A stretch of 64,000 nucleotides of DNA from a virus, in the IMG/VR virus record IMGVR_UViG_3300022932_000014, positions 79,128 through 143,127 of that record; one strand, given 5' to 3'. Both the position numbers and the translations under genes were made by a program. A model generated the notes under the pieces. It saw only the letters and a program-made list of their open reading frames with translations. It was not told the origin of the DNA and made no database searches. Below are positions 46,858 to 55,700 of this stretch, one piece after another; positions within the stretch are counted from its first letter, which is position 1; each line of letters starts with the position of its first letter.

Positions 46858-47183
46858 ATTTTATAAGGTTTTATTTCTTCACATTTTAATTCATATGTCT
46901 TACTACACCAATGATTAGCTGGTTTTTGATAGGTATATGTGTATTCAAATTGACCTGTCCATCCTGTTTCATAAGAATAAAGTCCATTATGGTCTTCTCC
47001 ATATTCTTTACCTAAGTGATACAAAACCAAATCTCCTATTTTATTTTCACCATCATCTTTTGTTAGTCGGTCAACTTTATATCTGTACAATTTAAGCCTT
47101 TCTAGTTCATGATCTTGAAATCCTTTTTTAAGTTCTGTGTATTGATCAGGATATTTTCTTTTTAACCATTTGTTGAATTCCAT
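46854..47183 (-). CDS. unknown protein, 109 aa
   Basis: 'FQDHELERLKLYRYKVDRLT' and 'GLYSYETGWTGQFEYTYTYQ' (aromatic strands). Ends in an ATGA overlap. Not recognised. Confidence 0.68.
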   Translation of the reverse strand: MEFNKWLKRKYPDQYTELKKGFQDHELERLKLYRYKVDRLTKDDGENKIGDLVLYHLGKEYGEDHNGLYSYETGWTGQFEYTYTYQKPANHWCSKTYELKCEEIKPYKI

Positions 47184-47830
47184 TACAATAATTTTACAGT
47201 TACTTTTTTCTCATGTGATCCCCAATTCATTCTTCCTGTCTCATATTTATAATACGATTCTAATTCTATTTTTGGTGTATTAACTTTTTTCGAAAACTTT
47301 TTAATTGATTTTAAAACTTCCGCCTCACATACGTCAATTTTTCTATTTTCGTAATACCAAATAAACCCAAACCCTTTTTCAACCTCAACAGGTTTCTTTT
47401 CTGATTGATAATTTTTCAAATAAGTACTATCTGTAATTTTCTCTAATTCTCCTAAATATAAATATTGTCGCCCAGAAACAGTCTCATAAACACATCCTCT
47501 TTCTAAATCTTTTTTTCCGAGCGGTTTGATTTTTGCTTGTTCTCCATGCATACCGTATTTTAAGGAAATATCTTTTCTGAATAAACTTGTGATTTGCTCC
47601 TTAGTGAATTCTTCTGCGTCAAAAACTGTATCAAATTCTTCTAAAGTCATATCTTTTAATAGATTCACCCAACCACCAATTGCACCATATCTATATCGGC
47701 CATAATGAGAATTTTTCTTCACGTCTTTCATGAACATTTCTTTATCCCACAATTGAAAAGATGCCATAATGTTTGTTCTATCTCCGCTTGTAGTACTTGT
47801 AAATATGTATTTCTTATCTGTTTGTTTCAT
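47183..47830 (-). CDS. unknown protein, 215 aa
   Basis: The N-terminal ~100 residues have 'YRYGAIGGWVNLLKDMTLEE'. The second half has 'RGCVYETVSGRQYLYLGELE' and 'FGFIWYYENRKIDVCEAEVL', probably a small barrel plus helices. No recognised motif. Confidence 0.7.
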   Translation of the reverse strand: MKQTDKKYIFTSTTSGDRTNIMASFQLWDKEMFMKDVKKNSHYGRYRYGAIGGWVNLLKDMTLEEFDTVFDAEEFTKEQITSLFRKDISLKYGMHGEQAKIKPLGKKDLERGCVYETVSGRQYLYLGELEKITDSTYLKNYQSEKKPVEVEKGFGFIWYYENRKIDVCEAEVLKSIKKFSKKVNTPKIELESYYKYETGRMNWGSHEKKVTVKLL

Positions 47831-48044
47831 AACTTACTACTTGTTTACCGTTAATTGTTTCTATTTTACCAACAGCAATATAACTGTTTCTTTCTTTTAC
47901 TTTGTATTTTAAGCGGAGCTTCTTTTTTATTTTGTTCCAGAAATTTAAAGGCTCTTCTGGTAAATAATCGTCATATCCAAAGATATATTGAGGCCGCTTA
48001 TAGTCTTTACTCATTTGCCAGATTATTGGTTTATTTTGTATCAT
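47814..48044 (-). CDS. unknown basic protein, 76 aa
   Basis: 'IFGYDDYLPEEPLNFWNKIK' then 'KLRLKYKVKERNSYIAVGKI'; basic middle suggests nucleic-acid contact. Not recognised. Confidence 0.66.
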   Translation of the reverse strand: MIQNKPIIWQMSKDYKRPQYIFGYDDYLPEEPLNFWNKIKKKLRLKYKVKERNSYIAVGKIETINGKQVVSYETNR

Positions 48045-48216
48045 ATATCTTCATTATTTTAAATACCCCTATGGATTCTTTTTCTGCATATTCTAATAGC
48101 TCTTCTTCGGATTCAAATTTAATAGCGTCTATATAACTCTTACCGAACCTTATTCCTCTTTTTCCGCTCCAAAGTAGATTAGATAGAATACTTTGTATTA
48201 GATATTTCGTTTTCAT
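48031..48216 (-). CDS. unknown protein, 61 aa
   Basis: 'LIQSILSNLLWSGKRGIRFG' and 'FESEEELLEYAEKESIGVFK'. Overlaps genes on both sides. Not recognised. Confidence 0.6.
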   Translation of the reverse strand: MKTKYLIQSILSNLLWSGKRGIRFGKSYIDAIKFESEEELLEYAEKESIGVFKIMKIYDTK

Positions 48217-48382
48217 ATTGTTCTTTATATGTTAATTGTATTTCTTCTAATATGTCCACTGAACTTAGTTCTACACAGTCTTGACAAATTAATATATTGT
48301 CATAAAAATCTGAAGGTTTAAAGTTGAAATATTTTATTAGTTTTCTTTTCGCGCCGATTGGTGTTATTTTAGACTTTTTCAT
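48179..48382 (-). CDS. unknown protein, 67 aa
   Basis: Basic N-terminus 'SKITPIGAKRKLIKYFNFKP' and 'NILICQDCVELSSVDILEEI' with C-x2-C. Overlaps the next gene by 38 bases, long for this region, so one of the two starts may be misplaced. Confidence 0.58.
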   Translation of the reverse strand: MKKSKITPIGAKRKLIKYFNFKPSDFYDNILICQDCVELSSVDILEEIQLTYKEQYENEISNTKYSI

Positions 48383-48968
48383 GACTTACTTTATAAGTTA
48401 ATAATCTATCCATTTGTTTCTGTAGCTTTTCAACTTCATTGTCAATGTTAGTGTTAAATTCCTCAACATTCAAAAGTCTAACCGTTTCTTGTCGTCCATA
48501 CTCTGAACCTCTCACAATTTCATAAGCCTCCTGAGTTGTGTATTTACCCGCAAAGATAATATCATCTGAATATCCACCCCTGTTTGCACCCCAATAGCCT
48601 CTATAACATCCCGCCCACACAACAGCTAAATCATTTGGATTAGAAACAGTTAAATCTAAAGCTTTTTGATCACGTTCTTTACACCAAATATGTTTTTCAA
48701 TGGCATGACGTTTCATTTCTTTGCCTTCAAATAAAATAGTGTCATGTTCTTTTGCTCTCTGTGCTATAATGTCTGTGTAATAAACTTCTGTATCATCGTA
48801 TTTGTAGTCTGCTAATTTCGTAGCGCCTAGATTACGCATTTCTGTTAGGCCTTTACTTCTCGCTTCATTTCGTGTTTCGGCAATTGTGATAACATCATTA
48901 TAGTGCCAAGGCTCTTCTAAGTTTTTGACAGATATTTTCCAAGCTTTTTTAATTATTTGTTCTTTCAT
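48369..48968 (-). CDS. unknown protein next to the RNA-repair genes, 199 aa
   Basis: 'AWKISVKNLEEPWHYNDVIT', 'EMKRHAIEKHIWCKERDQKA' and 'VVWAGCYRGYWGANRGGYSD'. The C-terminus is a coiled-coil-like helix. It overlaps the Thg1-like gene by ATGA, so it may belong to the same function; no family recognised. Confidence 0.68.
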   Translation of the reverse strand: MKEQIIKKAWKISVKNLEEPWHYNDVITIAETRNEARSKGLTEMRNLGATKLADYKYDDTEVYYTDIIAQRAKEHDTILFEGKEMKRHAIEKHIWCKERDQKALDLTVSNPNDLAVVWAGCYRGYWGANRGGYSDDIIFAGKYTTQEAYEIVRGSEYGRQETVRLLNVEEFNTNIDNEVEKLQKQMDRLLTYKVSHEKV

Positions 48969-49783
48969 ATTAAATCTAAAATTGAGTTTCTGTCTTTACC
49001 GAAAAATGGTGTTTCGATAACTTCCCATTTACTTCTTACTACTTCTGTTTTTAATGCTTCTGGATTATCATTCTTATAAAGTTGTCCATTTACATAAGTA
49101 TTTTTTACAATAAAACTCCCCCTCTTTTTAGAAAAGTGCAGATCATTCCAATTATGACCTTTTTGAAAACACATTTCCTGCATGTCATTACCATTCTTTT
49201 TGTGAAGTTCGTTGTGTGAGTATAAAGACTGTGCTAACATAGCAACCGAATTTTTCTCTGCATCTCTTTGTCTCCAAATTAAACAATTTACAACTTCTTC
49301 TTTTTCGGGGATTTGAAATACGCGGGAATCAAATAATGCCAAAGTCATTCTATCAATGTTAGTGCTTATGAAGGTTTCAATATCAGTACTTTCGCAATCT
49401 CCATTCATCATATTTCTTAGTGTTCTCAACTGATTAAACTTAGCTGTTGCTATAGAAGCTGAAATGGAAGTCATTTTCTGTACCGAGTAGTCAAACCACG
49501 CCGAAGTTTCAAAAGTGTCATAATCTGTCAGAACCAAAGTGATTTCATCTGATTGAGTATAGCCCATCTTACAACCTTGAATATTTTGACATAAAAATTT
49601 AGTAGTTTCCTGCATATCTTCAATAAGTCCTTCATCAAAAGGTTTATCTAGTCCTTTAGTGTAAGTGTGAAATGCTTTTCCGTCCAACCTAATAATAGTT
49701 GGAGTTCTTCTTGTTAAATATTGTTTACTACGGTTTTCGTAGTTCTCTTTCATTCTTGTTGATAATGCTGTATTGTCTGGCAT
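48965..49783 (-). CDS. Thg1-like 3'-5' RNA polymerase (tRNA guanylyltransferase family), 272 aa
   Basis: The start is the ATG complementary to 49781-49783, two bases after the RNA ligase stop. 'TPTIIRLDGKAFHTYTKGLD' is the first metal-binding loop (R-x-D-G-x-x-F). 'CKMGYTQSDEITLVLTDYD' is the second carboxylate loop (G-Y-x-Q-S-D-E). 'NCLIWRQRDAEKNSVAMLAQ' is the W-R-Q-x-D helix, lacking the HINNLYN form of true tRNAHis enzymes, as in Thg1-like proteins. 'HFSKKRGSFIVKN' follows. Thg1-like proteins add nucleotides 3' to 5' to repair truncated tRNA 5' ends. Co-location with an RNA ligase argues for RNA repair during infection. Confidence 0.88.
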   Translation of the reverse strand: MPDNTALSTRMKENYENRSKQYLTRRTPTIIRLDGKAFHTYTKGLDKPFDEGLIEDMQETTKFLCQNIQGCKMGYTQSDEITLVLTDYDTFETSAWFDYSVQKMTSISASIATAKFNQLRTLRNMMNGDCESTDIETFISTNIDRMTLALFDSRVFQIPEKEEVVNCLIWRQRDAEKNSVAMLAQSLYSHNELHKKNGNDMQEMCFQKGHNWNDLHFSKKRGSFIVKNTYVNGQLYKNDNPEALKTEVVRSKWEVIETPFFGKDRNSILDLI

Positions 49784-49785
49784 AA

Positions 49786-50754
49786 TTATACTCTGTTTAA
49801 AAACCAAATTCTGGCTTTGTTACTCACTGCTGATTTTACTTTCTTTGCATCAAATTGATTGGCTACAATTGTATCTGTTTCTTCTTTAATAACATCCTTA
49901 ACCATCCAACCTAAGAATTGTCCTGTGCTTTTTTGATCTAAACTAAATCCCATTTCTGTAAGATATTGAATTCCTTGTTCTAACCTGTTTTCAGTTACAG
50001 CTAAATCCACAAATTCTTTTAGTCCTTCTAGAGATTCGGTATCTACAGCGTTTAGTGTTTTAACTTTTGACGCGCTGTGTTTTTCTCCTTTTGACTTAAA
50101 TTTAAAATCTTCATTATCAACACTTGTCCATACAATTCCTTCGCCAATTCCACTAACTCCGAAAAACTTTCCTACTGGACACTCCTCTTCGACAGCCATT
50201 GTTAGTTCAATAAGTTTATTTTGAGAAAGTTCTGGATTATTAAAATCAATATCCATTTCATAAGTAGGAAATTGTAGTATGTTATAAATATTATTTTCAT
50301 TATCTTGGAAATCAGCTCGTAAATCAATCCACACATCATCTATTTTAATTCCGAATATAATAAACATTTTAGGAAGTCCATTTATAGCCACACCTTTTTG
50401 GATATTACCTCCACACCATTCACCGTAAACTGCAACATATTCATTAAAATTAAATCTCTCTAAAGCACCTATCCAATTTGTATTTAACATTGCTAACATG
50501 AATCCAGCGTTATCCTGTTCTAAAGACAGAACTCTTTCTCTTGATTGAAATTCTATTCTTTCATCGGATTTGTATTTTACTACAGCGGCATTAGTTCCAT
50601 GAATTTTAACTGTCCCTCTAAACTTTATTGTTGGATAGTCGCTTGTGTGAGAGTAAATTGCATTACCACTTTCGTCTTTTCCTTGATAATCATGGTTTTC
50701 TTTTACTTTTCTAATTACATTACGGAATTGTTCAATCGAATTATACTTTTTCAT
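49786..50754 (-). CDS. Rnl2-type RNA ligase, 322 aa
   Basis: 'RGTVKIHGTNAAVVKYKSD' is nucleotidyltransferase motif I (K-x-H-G-T-N) with Lys50 as the expected AMP-accepting residue. 'VAVYGEWCGGNIQKGV' is motif III (G-E-W-x-G). 'GEGIVWTSVDNEDFKFKSKG' combines motif IV (E-G-I/V-V) and motif V (F-K-x-K). The spacing fits the T4 Rnl2/editing-ligase group, which seals 3'-OH/5'-P nicks in RNA. A C-terminal ~100-residue helical domain is present as in Rnl2. It is the upstream partner of the Thg1-like gene. Confidence 0.88.
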   Translation of the reverse strand: MKKYNSIEQFRNVIRKVKENHDYQGKDESGNAIYSHTSDYPTIKFRGTVKIHGTNAAVVKYKSDERIEFQSRERVLSLEQDNAGFMLAMLNTNWIGALERFNFNEYVAVYGEWCGGNIQKGVAINGLPKMFIIFGIKIDDVWIDLRADFQDNENNIYNILQFPTYEMDIDFNNPELSQNKLIELTMAVEEECPVGKFFGVSGIGEGIVWTSVDNEDFKFKSKGEKHSASKVKTLNAVDTESLEGLKEFVDLAVTENRLEQGIQYLTEMGFSLDQKSTGQFLGWMVKDVIKEETDTIVANQFDAKKVKSAVSNKARIWFLNRV

Positions 50755-50795
50755 ATTTCTGGTTTTTAATTTTTTATTAATTTCGGCGAAAAAAG

Positions 50796-50975
50796 TTAAA
50801 CAAAGAGTCTTTGAGGACAGTTATCACTATGTTCTCCTGTAGTCATATAACAACACATACATTCATTGGAAGGTTGACTGGCCTCCCACAAATCAATTAT
50901 TTCTTGCTCTGCGTCAGCTAATGTAATAGTGCCATCATTTAAATTGTCAAATACTTCTCTTATTTCTTTTATCAT
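50796..50975 (-). CDS. unknown protein, 59 aa
   Basis: On the - strand: MIKEIREVFDNLNDGTITLA, then a cysteine cluster 'NECMCCYMTTGEHSDNC'. Its ATG overlaps the stop of the upstream gene. Possibly metal-binding. Confidence 0.6.
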   Translation of the reverse strand: MIKEIREVFDNLNDGTITLADAEQEIIDLWEASQPSNECMCCYMTTGEHSDNCPQRLFV

Positions 50976-51385
50976 AACGTATTTATATCAATTGCTAACC
51001 CTTTTTTGATTAATCCGTGAATATCGAAATGATGTTTCAATAACAAATTTACCAAATAAAATTCTACACAATCTAAACTTTTGTCTGATTGATATATAGA
51101 TAAAATAGTATCAATGTCATTGCTTACAAATATATCATTCCATATTTGCTCAGTAAGGTCGGATAGTGGCCTTAAAATAGGAAAAACATCACAATAATAC
51201 ATCTCTTCTGTAACTGTTCGGTCTTCTTCGTAGATCTCGACAAAAACACTATTCAACCCTACTATTTCAAATACTTGTGGAGTAGGATTGTCGTCAAATT
51301 CTGTATCTGCCGTATATTCACCTGCAATGTGGCATTTTAAATCTGTTCCTAGGTACCCTTTAAGGTGTTTTAATTCTAATTTCAT
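50972..51385 (-). CDS. unknown protein, 137 aa
   Basis: 'ELKHLKGYLGTDLKCHIAGE', then 'PTPQVFEIVGLNSVFVEIYE' and a helical second half ending in 'LLLKHHFDIHGLIKKGLAID'. The H-H-F-D-I-H-G-L-I-x-x-G-L-A segment is a recurrent ending in Bacteroidota phage proteins of unknown role. Confidence 0.7.
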   Translation of the reverse strand: MKLELKHLKGYLGTDLKCHIAGEYTADTEFDDNPTPQVFEIVGLNSVFVEIYEEDRTVTEEMYYCDVFPILRPLSDLTEQIWNDIFVSNDIDTILSIYQSDKSLDCVEFYLVNLLLKHHFDIHGLIKKGLAIDINTL

Positions 51386-51503
51386 ATATTTCTAAATTTA
51401 AATATAATTTATATCTGGCTAATCTATACAGTAGCTCATTATTATAATTTTGTCTTGCTTCCAACATTACATATTTCCACCAAATTCTTTTAATTGCTTT
51501 CAT
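51360..51503 (-). CDS. unknown basic 47-aa protein
   Basis: MKAIKRIWWKYVMLEARQNY and 'LLYRLARYKLYLNLEI' on the - strand; basic and helical. Overlaps the next gene by 26 bases; a GC-core motif (about 51508-51522) precedes it. Confidence 0.52.
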   Translation of the reverse strand: MKAIKRIWWKYVMLEARQNYNNELLYRLARYKLYLNLEIYEIRIKTP

Positions 51504-51521
51504 ATTTTCCGCGAAAAGGAT

Positions 51522-51809
51522 TTAAAAACCAGAAAAAGTTACACTAATAATACCTTTTATATTACTATTAGGTTTAGTAACTTCCAATTTAGCTCCTCCT
51601 CCTTGAGTAATATTTTTACTTAAATCTAAAAGATAATCTTCTCCTACTTCCTCTTCTTTATCTCCAAAGAAATCCATTAAATGCTTTCTAACAGCTTTAA
51701 CTACATCTTGTCTCTTTGGGCAGAATATTGAATTGAAATATTCTTTACCGTCTAACTCTCCATTAATTTCTACAAATGTATTATTTTGTGCTTTGTTTAT
51801 TCTTTTCAT
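51522..51809 (-). CDS. unknown protein, 95 aa
   Basis: 'AQNNTFVEINGELDGKEYFN' and 'LEVTKPNSNIKGIISVTFSG'. A promoter with near-consensus boxes lies 20 bases upstream. Not recognised. Confidence 0.68.
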   Translation of the reverse strand: MKRINKAQNNTFVEINGELDGKEYFNSIFCPKRQDVVKAVRKHLMDFFGDKEEEVGEDYLLDLSKNITQGGGAKLEVTKPNSNIKGIISVTFSGF

Positions 51810-51829
51810 GTTATATGTTTAATTTTTTG

Positions 51830-51860
51830 TAAATTTAGTTTATTTATTTTTATTGTGCAA
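51830..51860 (-). promoter_or_regulatory. Bacteroidota-type promoter, - strand
   Basis: Read on the - strand: TTG (51860-51858), 20-base gap, TAAATTTA (51837-51830), one base off TAnnTTTG. It drives the gene ending at 51522 and probably the RNA-repair genes beyond it. Confidence 0.58.
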
Positions 51861-51865
51861 GATAT

Positions 51866-52621
51866 TTACTGAATATTTTCATAATCAACTGTATAATTAT
51901 ACATTGCTTGGTAAACTTCTGGTTCAATTAAAGGTTTCCATTCGTCTGCTACTCTCTTCATTTTTGCTTCCAAGGCTTGCTTATATACTGAACATGCTTT
52001 ATTTAAGTCACTAAAATTCCCCAGTGAAGGCCTATTTTTTCCTTCACTTATTCTGACCATATATTTTTTACCATTTTTTGTGATTCCTAATGGAAGCTTA
52101 CTCTTTTTGAAAGGTTGAGTTTGAAATAAAATATTAATTACTTTAGGAACAAAGCAACAAGTTGATTCAGAGTATACTCTATTTCCTTTAATTAATATAT
52201 CTTTGTCAAGCTCCCATCTTTTCATAGTTTCTGGATTATATTTATTTGTCATCCATTCTGCAAAATTTTGAAAGTTATGCCACTTTTTATCAACCTCACA
52301 CCCTCTATAACTAGGATTTTTAATTAGTTCTGCTTCATCATAACATCTACATAATATTTTTCTCCACTTATCATATATTATACTCTTTCTATATGCTCTA
52401 TATTTTCCATAACCTAAATACCCAACTCCATATAAAGTAGGTTGATTGTAGTTCTTTACATTTCCTTTTACTATACTACCAAATTCAACATTGTAATTTA
52501 TGGTGCCATCTTGAAATCTAATAGTGCAATCATAGTATCCTTTACAATCAATTATTTCAATCTCTCCATAATGTTTTGTGGGAAATCTTAATCCAATTCT
52601 TTCTTCGTGATTTATCTTCAT
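51866..52621 (-). CDS. HNH/AP2-type homing endonuclease, 251 aa
   Basis: The ATG at 52621 (MKINHEERIGLRFPTKHYGE) is preferred over a GTG seven codons upstream inside the leader hairpin. The central segment 'YDKWRKILCRCYDEAELIKN', 'YRGCEVDKKWHNFQNFAEWM' and 'LDKDILIKGNRVYSESTCCF' is typical of a phage HNH homing-endonuclease group (R-C-Y...Y-x-G-C-x-V...W...F...W-x-L-D-K-D...CFVP). 'LPLGITKNGKKYMVRISEGK' plus 'NFSDLNKACSVYKQALEAKM' is an AP2-like DNA-binding domain. It is inserted between the giant-protein genes and the small-gene block, with its own promoter and leader. Confidence 0.82.
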   Translation of the reverse strand: MKINHEERIGLRFPTKHYGEIEIIDCKGYYDCTIRFQDGTINYNVEFGSIVKGNVKNYNQPTLYGVGYLGYGKYRAYRKSIIYDKWRKILCRCYDEAELIKNPSYRGCEVDKKWHNFQNFAEWMTNKYNPETMKRWELDKDILIKGNRVYSESTCCFVPKVINILFQTQPFKKSKLPLGITKNGKKYMVRISEGKNRPSLGNFSDLNKACSVYKQALEAKMKRVADEWKPLIEPEVYQAMYNYTVDYENIQ

Positions 52622-52629
52622 ATTTTTAA

Positions 52630-52676
52630 AATAAAAACCCACCCAATAGGACGGTTCGAGCGCCTAAAAGGTGGGG
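52630..52676 (-). terminator. terminator-like hairpin in the leader of the homing endonuclease
   Basis: On the - strand, CCCACC (52675-52670) pairs with GGTGGG (52643-52638) and is followed by TTTTTATT just before the ATG. It lies between a strong promoter (52729-52760) and the gene. It either limits expression of the endonuclease or ends an RNA of about 85 bases. Confidence 0.65.
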
Positions 52677-52728
52677 TAACAATAATTTCTTTTAAATTAA
52701 TTAAGCCTCGAACGAATAATCAACGAGG

Positions 52729-52760
52729 CAAATATACAAATTGTTTTTGAATCTACCAAA
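52729..52760 (-). promoter_or_regulatory. Bacteroidota-type promoter with palindrome at the start site, - strand
   Basis: TTTG (52760-52757), 20-base gap, TATATTTG (52736-52729): exact consensus, placed directly after the stop of the giant gene. A perfect 6-bp palindrome, GCCTCG (52705-52710)/CGAGGC (52724-52729), abuts the -7 box and spans the predicted start, a possible operator. Confidence 0.78.
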
Positions 52761-55700
52761 TTAATTACTATCTTTATTTAAAAATTGCCACATGGGAACT
52801 GAGAAAAAATCATTTCCTTTTACTTCACTATAATATTTTTTATTTTCATACGCCGTTCCTGGGTCAACTAATTGGTTTAAACTGTTGGAAAATGGTGCGA
52901 TTTTACCGACACTACTTAAAACTTTACCTTCTTTCCAAGCATTCTCTTCAAGTAGTTTATTTAAGGATAATATTTGATCAAAGGCTTGTAAAGGTTCTTT
53001 CGCCACGCTCCAATACTGGTTAGCTATTCCTAAATTTGAGGAATGAAGTTCCCCCACAAGTCGGTAAGTAAGTAGATTACTCATTTGTAGTGCCCAATTC
53101 TTACGTTCGGGGTCATCATCAGCTAGACCTCTAAGTAGCATTGAGATTAGCATTATGGTATTACAGAAAAGTAAATCAACTCCCAATCTTTTCAAATTAG
53201 ATTTTCTCAATTCTGATAATTCTATTCCCTGAACAACTTCTTCTTTTAAGTTTTGGAGTTCTTGGTTTTCCTCAGGTGTTCTATTAGATATTTGTTCTAA
53301 TTCATTTATTCTTGTTTCCTGTTCTGTAAAATTACCATTATATTGATTTTTAAAAGCTTGTATGAATGGCACTCCATTCTGCTTCCATTCTTTAACAATG
53401 TCATTCATCATTCTATAAATTCCAGAATAAGAACCGCTTTCTAATTGTCTCGACTGAGTGTTAAATCCTTGAGGCTTAAATCTTTCTTCCGCAAGCACCA
53501 CCATAAACCCCTTGAACATCATAATGAAATTTAATAGAAAGTTTCGATTTGCGGCCACCTTGTCTTCATGTGATAATTGTAAATCGATTCTTACGTTTAA
53601 GTTCTTAACTTGAATTCTAATATCTTGACTAAGTCTTTCTATCTCTTGTTCTATTGCCTCATCGGAATACTTATTTCCATTATTGTCAACTAATATCTCT
53701 TTGAGTCTTTCTCTATTAAAACTCACTTCCCCGCTATCAGAAACGTCTTGGAAATCATACATAACTGTATTCTCATTAGACCACTTTTCTTTTATCTCAG
53801 CATTTGTTATTTTTAAGTTGGCTGTTCTTTGATTACGTTGAAAGTCGGTGAATTTGACTACTCGACCATCCACTATTCTAAAATCATTTAAAACTGTTAG
53901 CATCCCTTTGCCGTACAAAGGGTAGTTTACAGATTGATAGAGCAACATTGAACTCTTAGAAAGTAACCTAGGAAAAGCTCCAAATTTAGAACCATATAGA
54001 CTACCCTCTAGTTCAAACGCCCCCCAAAATTGACCTATAGAATTAAGCTTAGATTTAGTTCTAACAGAATTTATCTCTGATATAGCATCACCAACTTCTT
54101 TGTGGTATAAAGCGCTACCTCTCTTAAATGAGTCATTGTTTATATATTGCCCTACAATTCTTTCTACTGTCTGTTTTGCTTTAGCTGTGAGCATAGCGGT
54201 TGCAGGTATGACTATAGAACCCCCCAAACCTTTGAAGCGAAGAAAACTACCTAGTCCTTCCACGACCTTGCCGCCATCTATTTTGCCGACAAAAGGCACA
54301 TCAATTGTAGCTGTAGCGGCTTGTTTTATACCGAAGAAATCATTATCCATCGCACTGTCAAGTGCTTTAAATCTATTAGTAGCTGTTCCTATCTTTCCAT
54401 CGGCATTTGTTCTTGTAGAAGCTTTGTCTATAATTGCCATAGCATCTCCAAAATATTTTACTCTCGAAGCATAGATATTCGCAGCTTTATTAGTCATAGC
54501 AAGCCCGTGAAAAATATCTTCTGTAATATCTGTTTGGTTTTCTAATCTTGCATAAAAAGGTTTTGGAATACTTTTGTTTGCGGTTCCTAATCTATTATCC
54601 CCCTGTATCTGATCGTCCTCAGTATATGTGGTTATGTTCTCAAAAGCATCTTTTATAGACTGCCCTGACAAACTTTTTAATCCTCCCAAATAGCGTTCAA
54701 TTCCTTGCTTTCTGATTTGTGGAGTCAAATAAATATTATAACTTGAATCTCCATCCATTAATGCAATTTGGTCTTTTCTTAGCTTTATTGTAGCTTTATA
54801 AACTTCAAATAGTTTTTCATTTTTTGTGGCCGAAACATAATTACCTTCATTATCTCTTGTAACTGCACCAAATAAATTATCAAATTCTGTATTTTTATAT
54901 TTGCTTAATTTAGGTTGTTGACTTCCCATTCCCGAATTAACAATATAATTTGGGTTCATTTGTGAAGTATCTTCATCTTGAAAACTGTAATTTGGTTTTA
55001 CTTCTACGTATTGGTATTGTCCCTGCTCTAAATTATTCAGGATTTCGCTTACAGGTTTGTCACTATTTAAATCATTTTGAAATTCTACATATCCTTGTGG
55101 GGTATATCTTCTATAATAAGGTAATAGTCTGCTTTCTGCAAAACTTCTTACAAACTGATTTTTAGTTGTAGGTTCAAGTAGATCTTCTTTAGAGAGATTT
55201 TGTTCTTCTAATTTTCTCATCACAGATTTAGGAAGAGTTTCTCTAAAACCGTTTATGTAACTCTCGACGCTATCTTGCATTTGTTGAGTTGTTTTTCGGT
55301 TTTTTGCCGTCATATTGACTTTAGCTTCTTCCACGATCTTATTAGTTAAAATCTCAAGCTCAACTCCTGCTGTATCTGTTGTATCAAGTCCTAAGTCTAA
55401 AAGTCTTTTATTCCAAGACTCATTTACTCCCGAAACTCCCTCTACAAGATTTTCAATATCTTCAGAAGTAATATCTGCTGTTAATTCTCTTGCTTCGGCA
55501 TAAAGTTCTTCTAAATTCTCTTGAATATCCCTCACTGTTTGTCTGGCCAATTCAGGCATGTTCTCAACATCAGTTTCTGAAGGATTTGAAGATTTAGTAT
55601 AAATTTTAATAATGTTTTTAAGTCTGAAACTATTTGCTTTAATATCTTCTATTAAGTCTTCATTCCCGCCTACATCTTCTAATTTATCTACTAACCCTTT

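Noticed and set aside
52640-52676. tRNA remnant (GGTTCGAGCGCC on the + strand)
   Set aside because: Only a T-arm-like string is present; the sequence is better explained as the - strand terminator-like hairpin.
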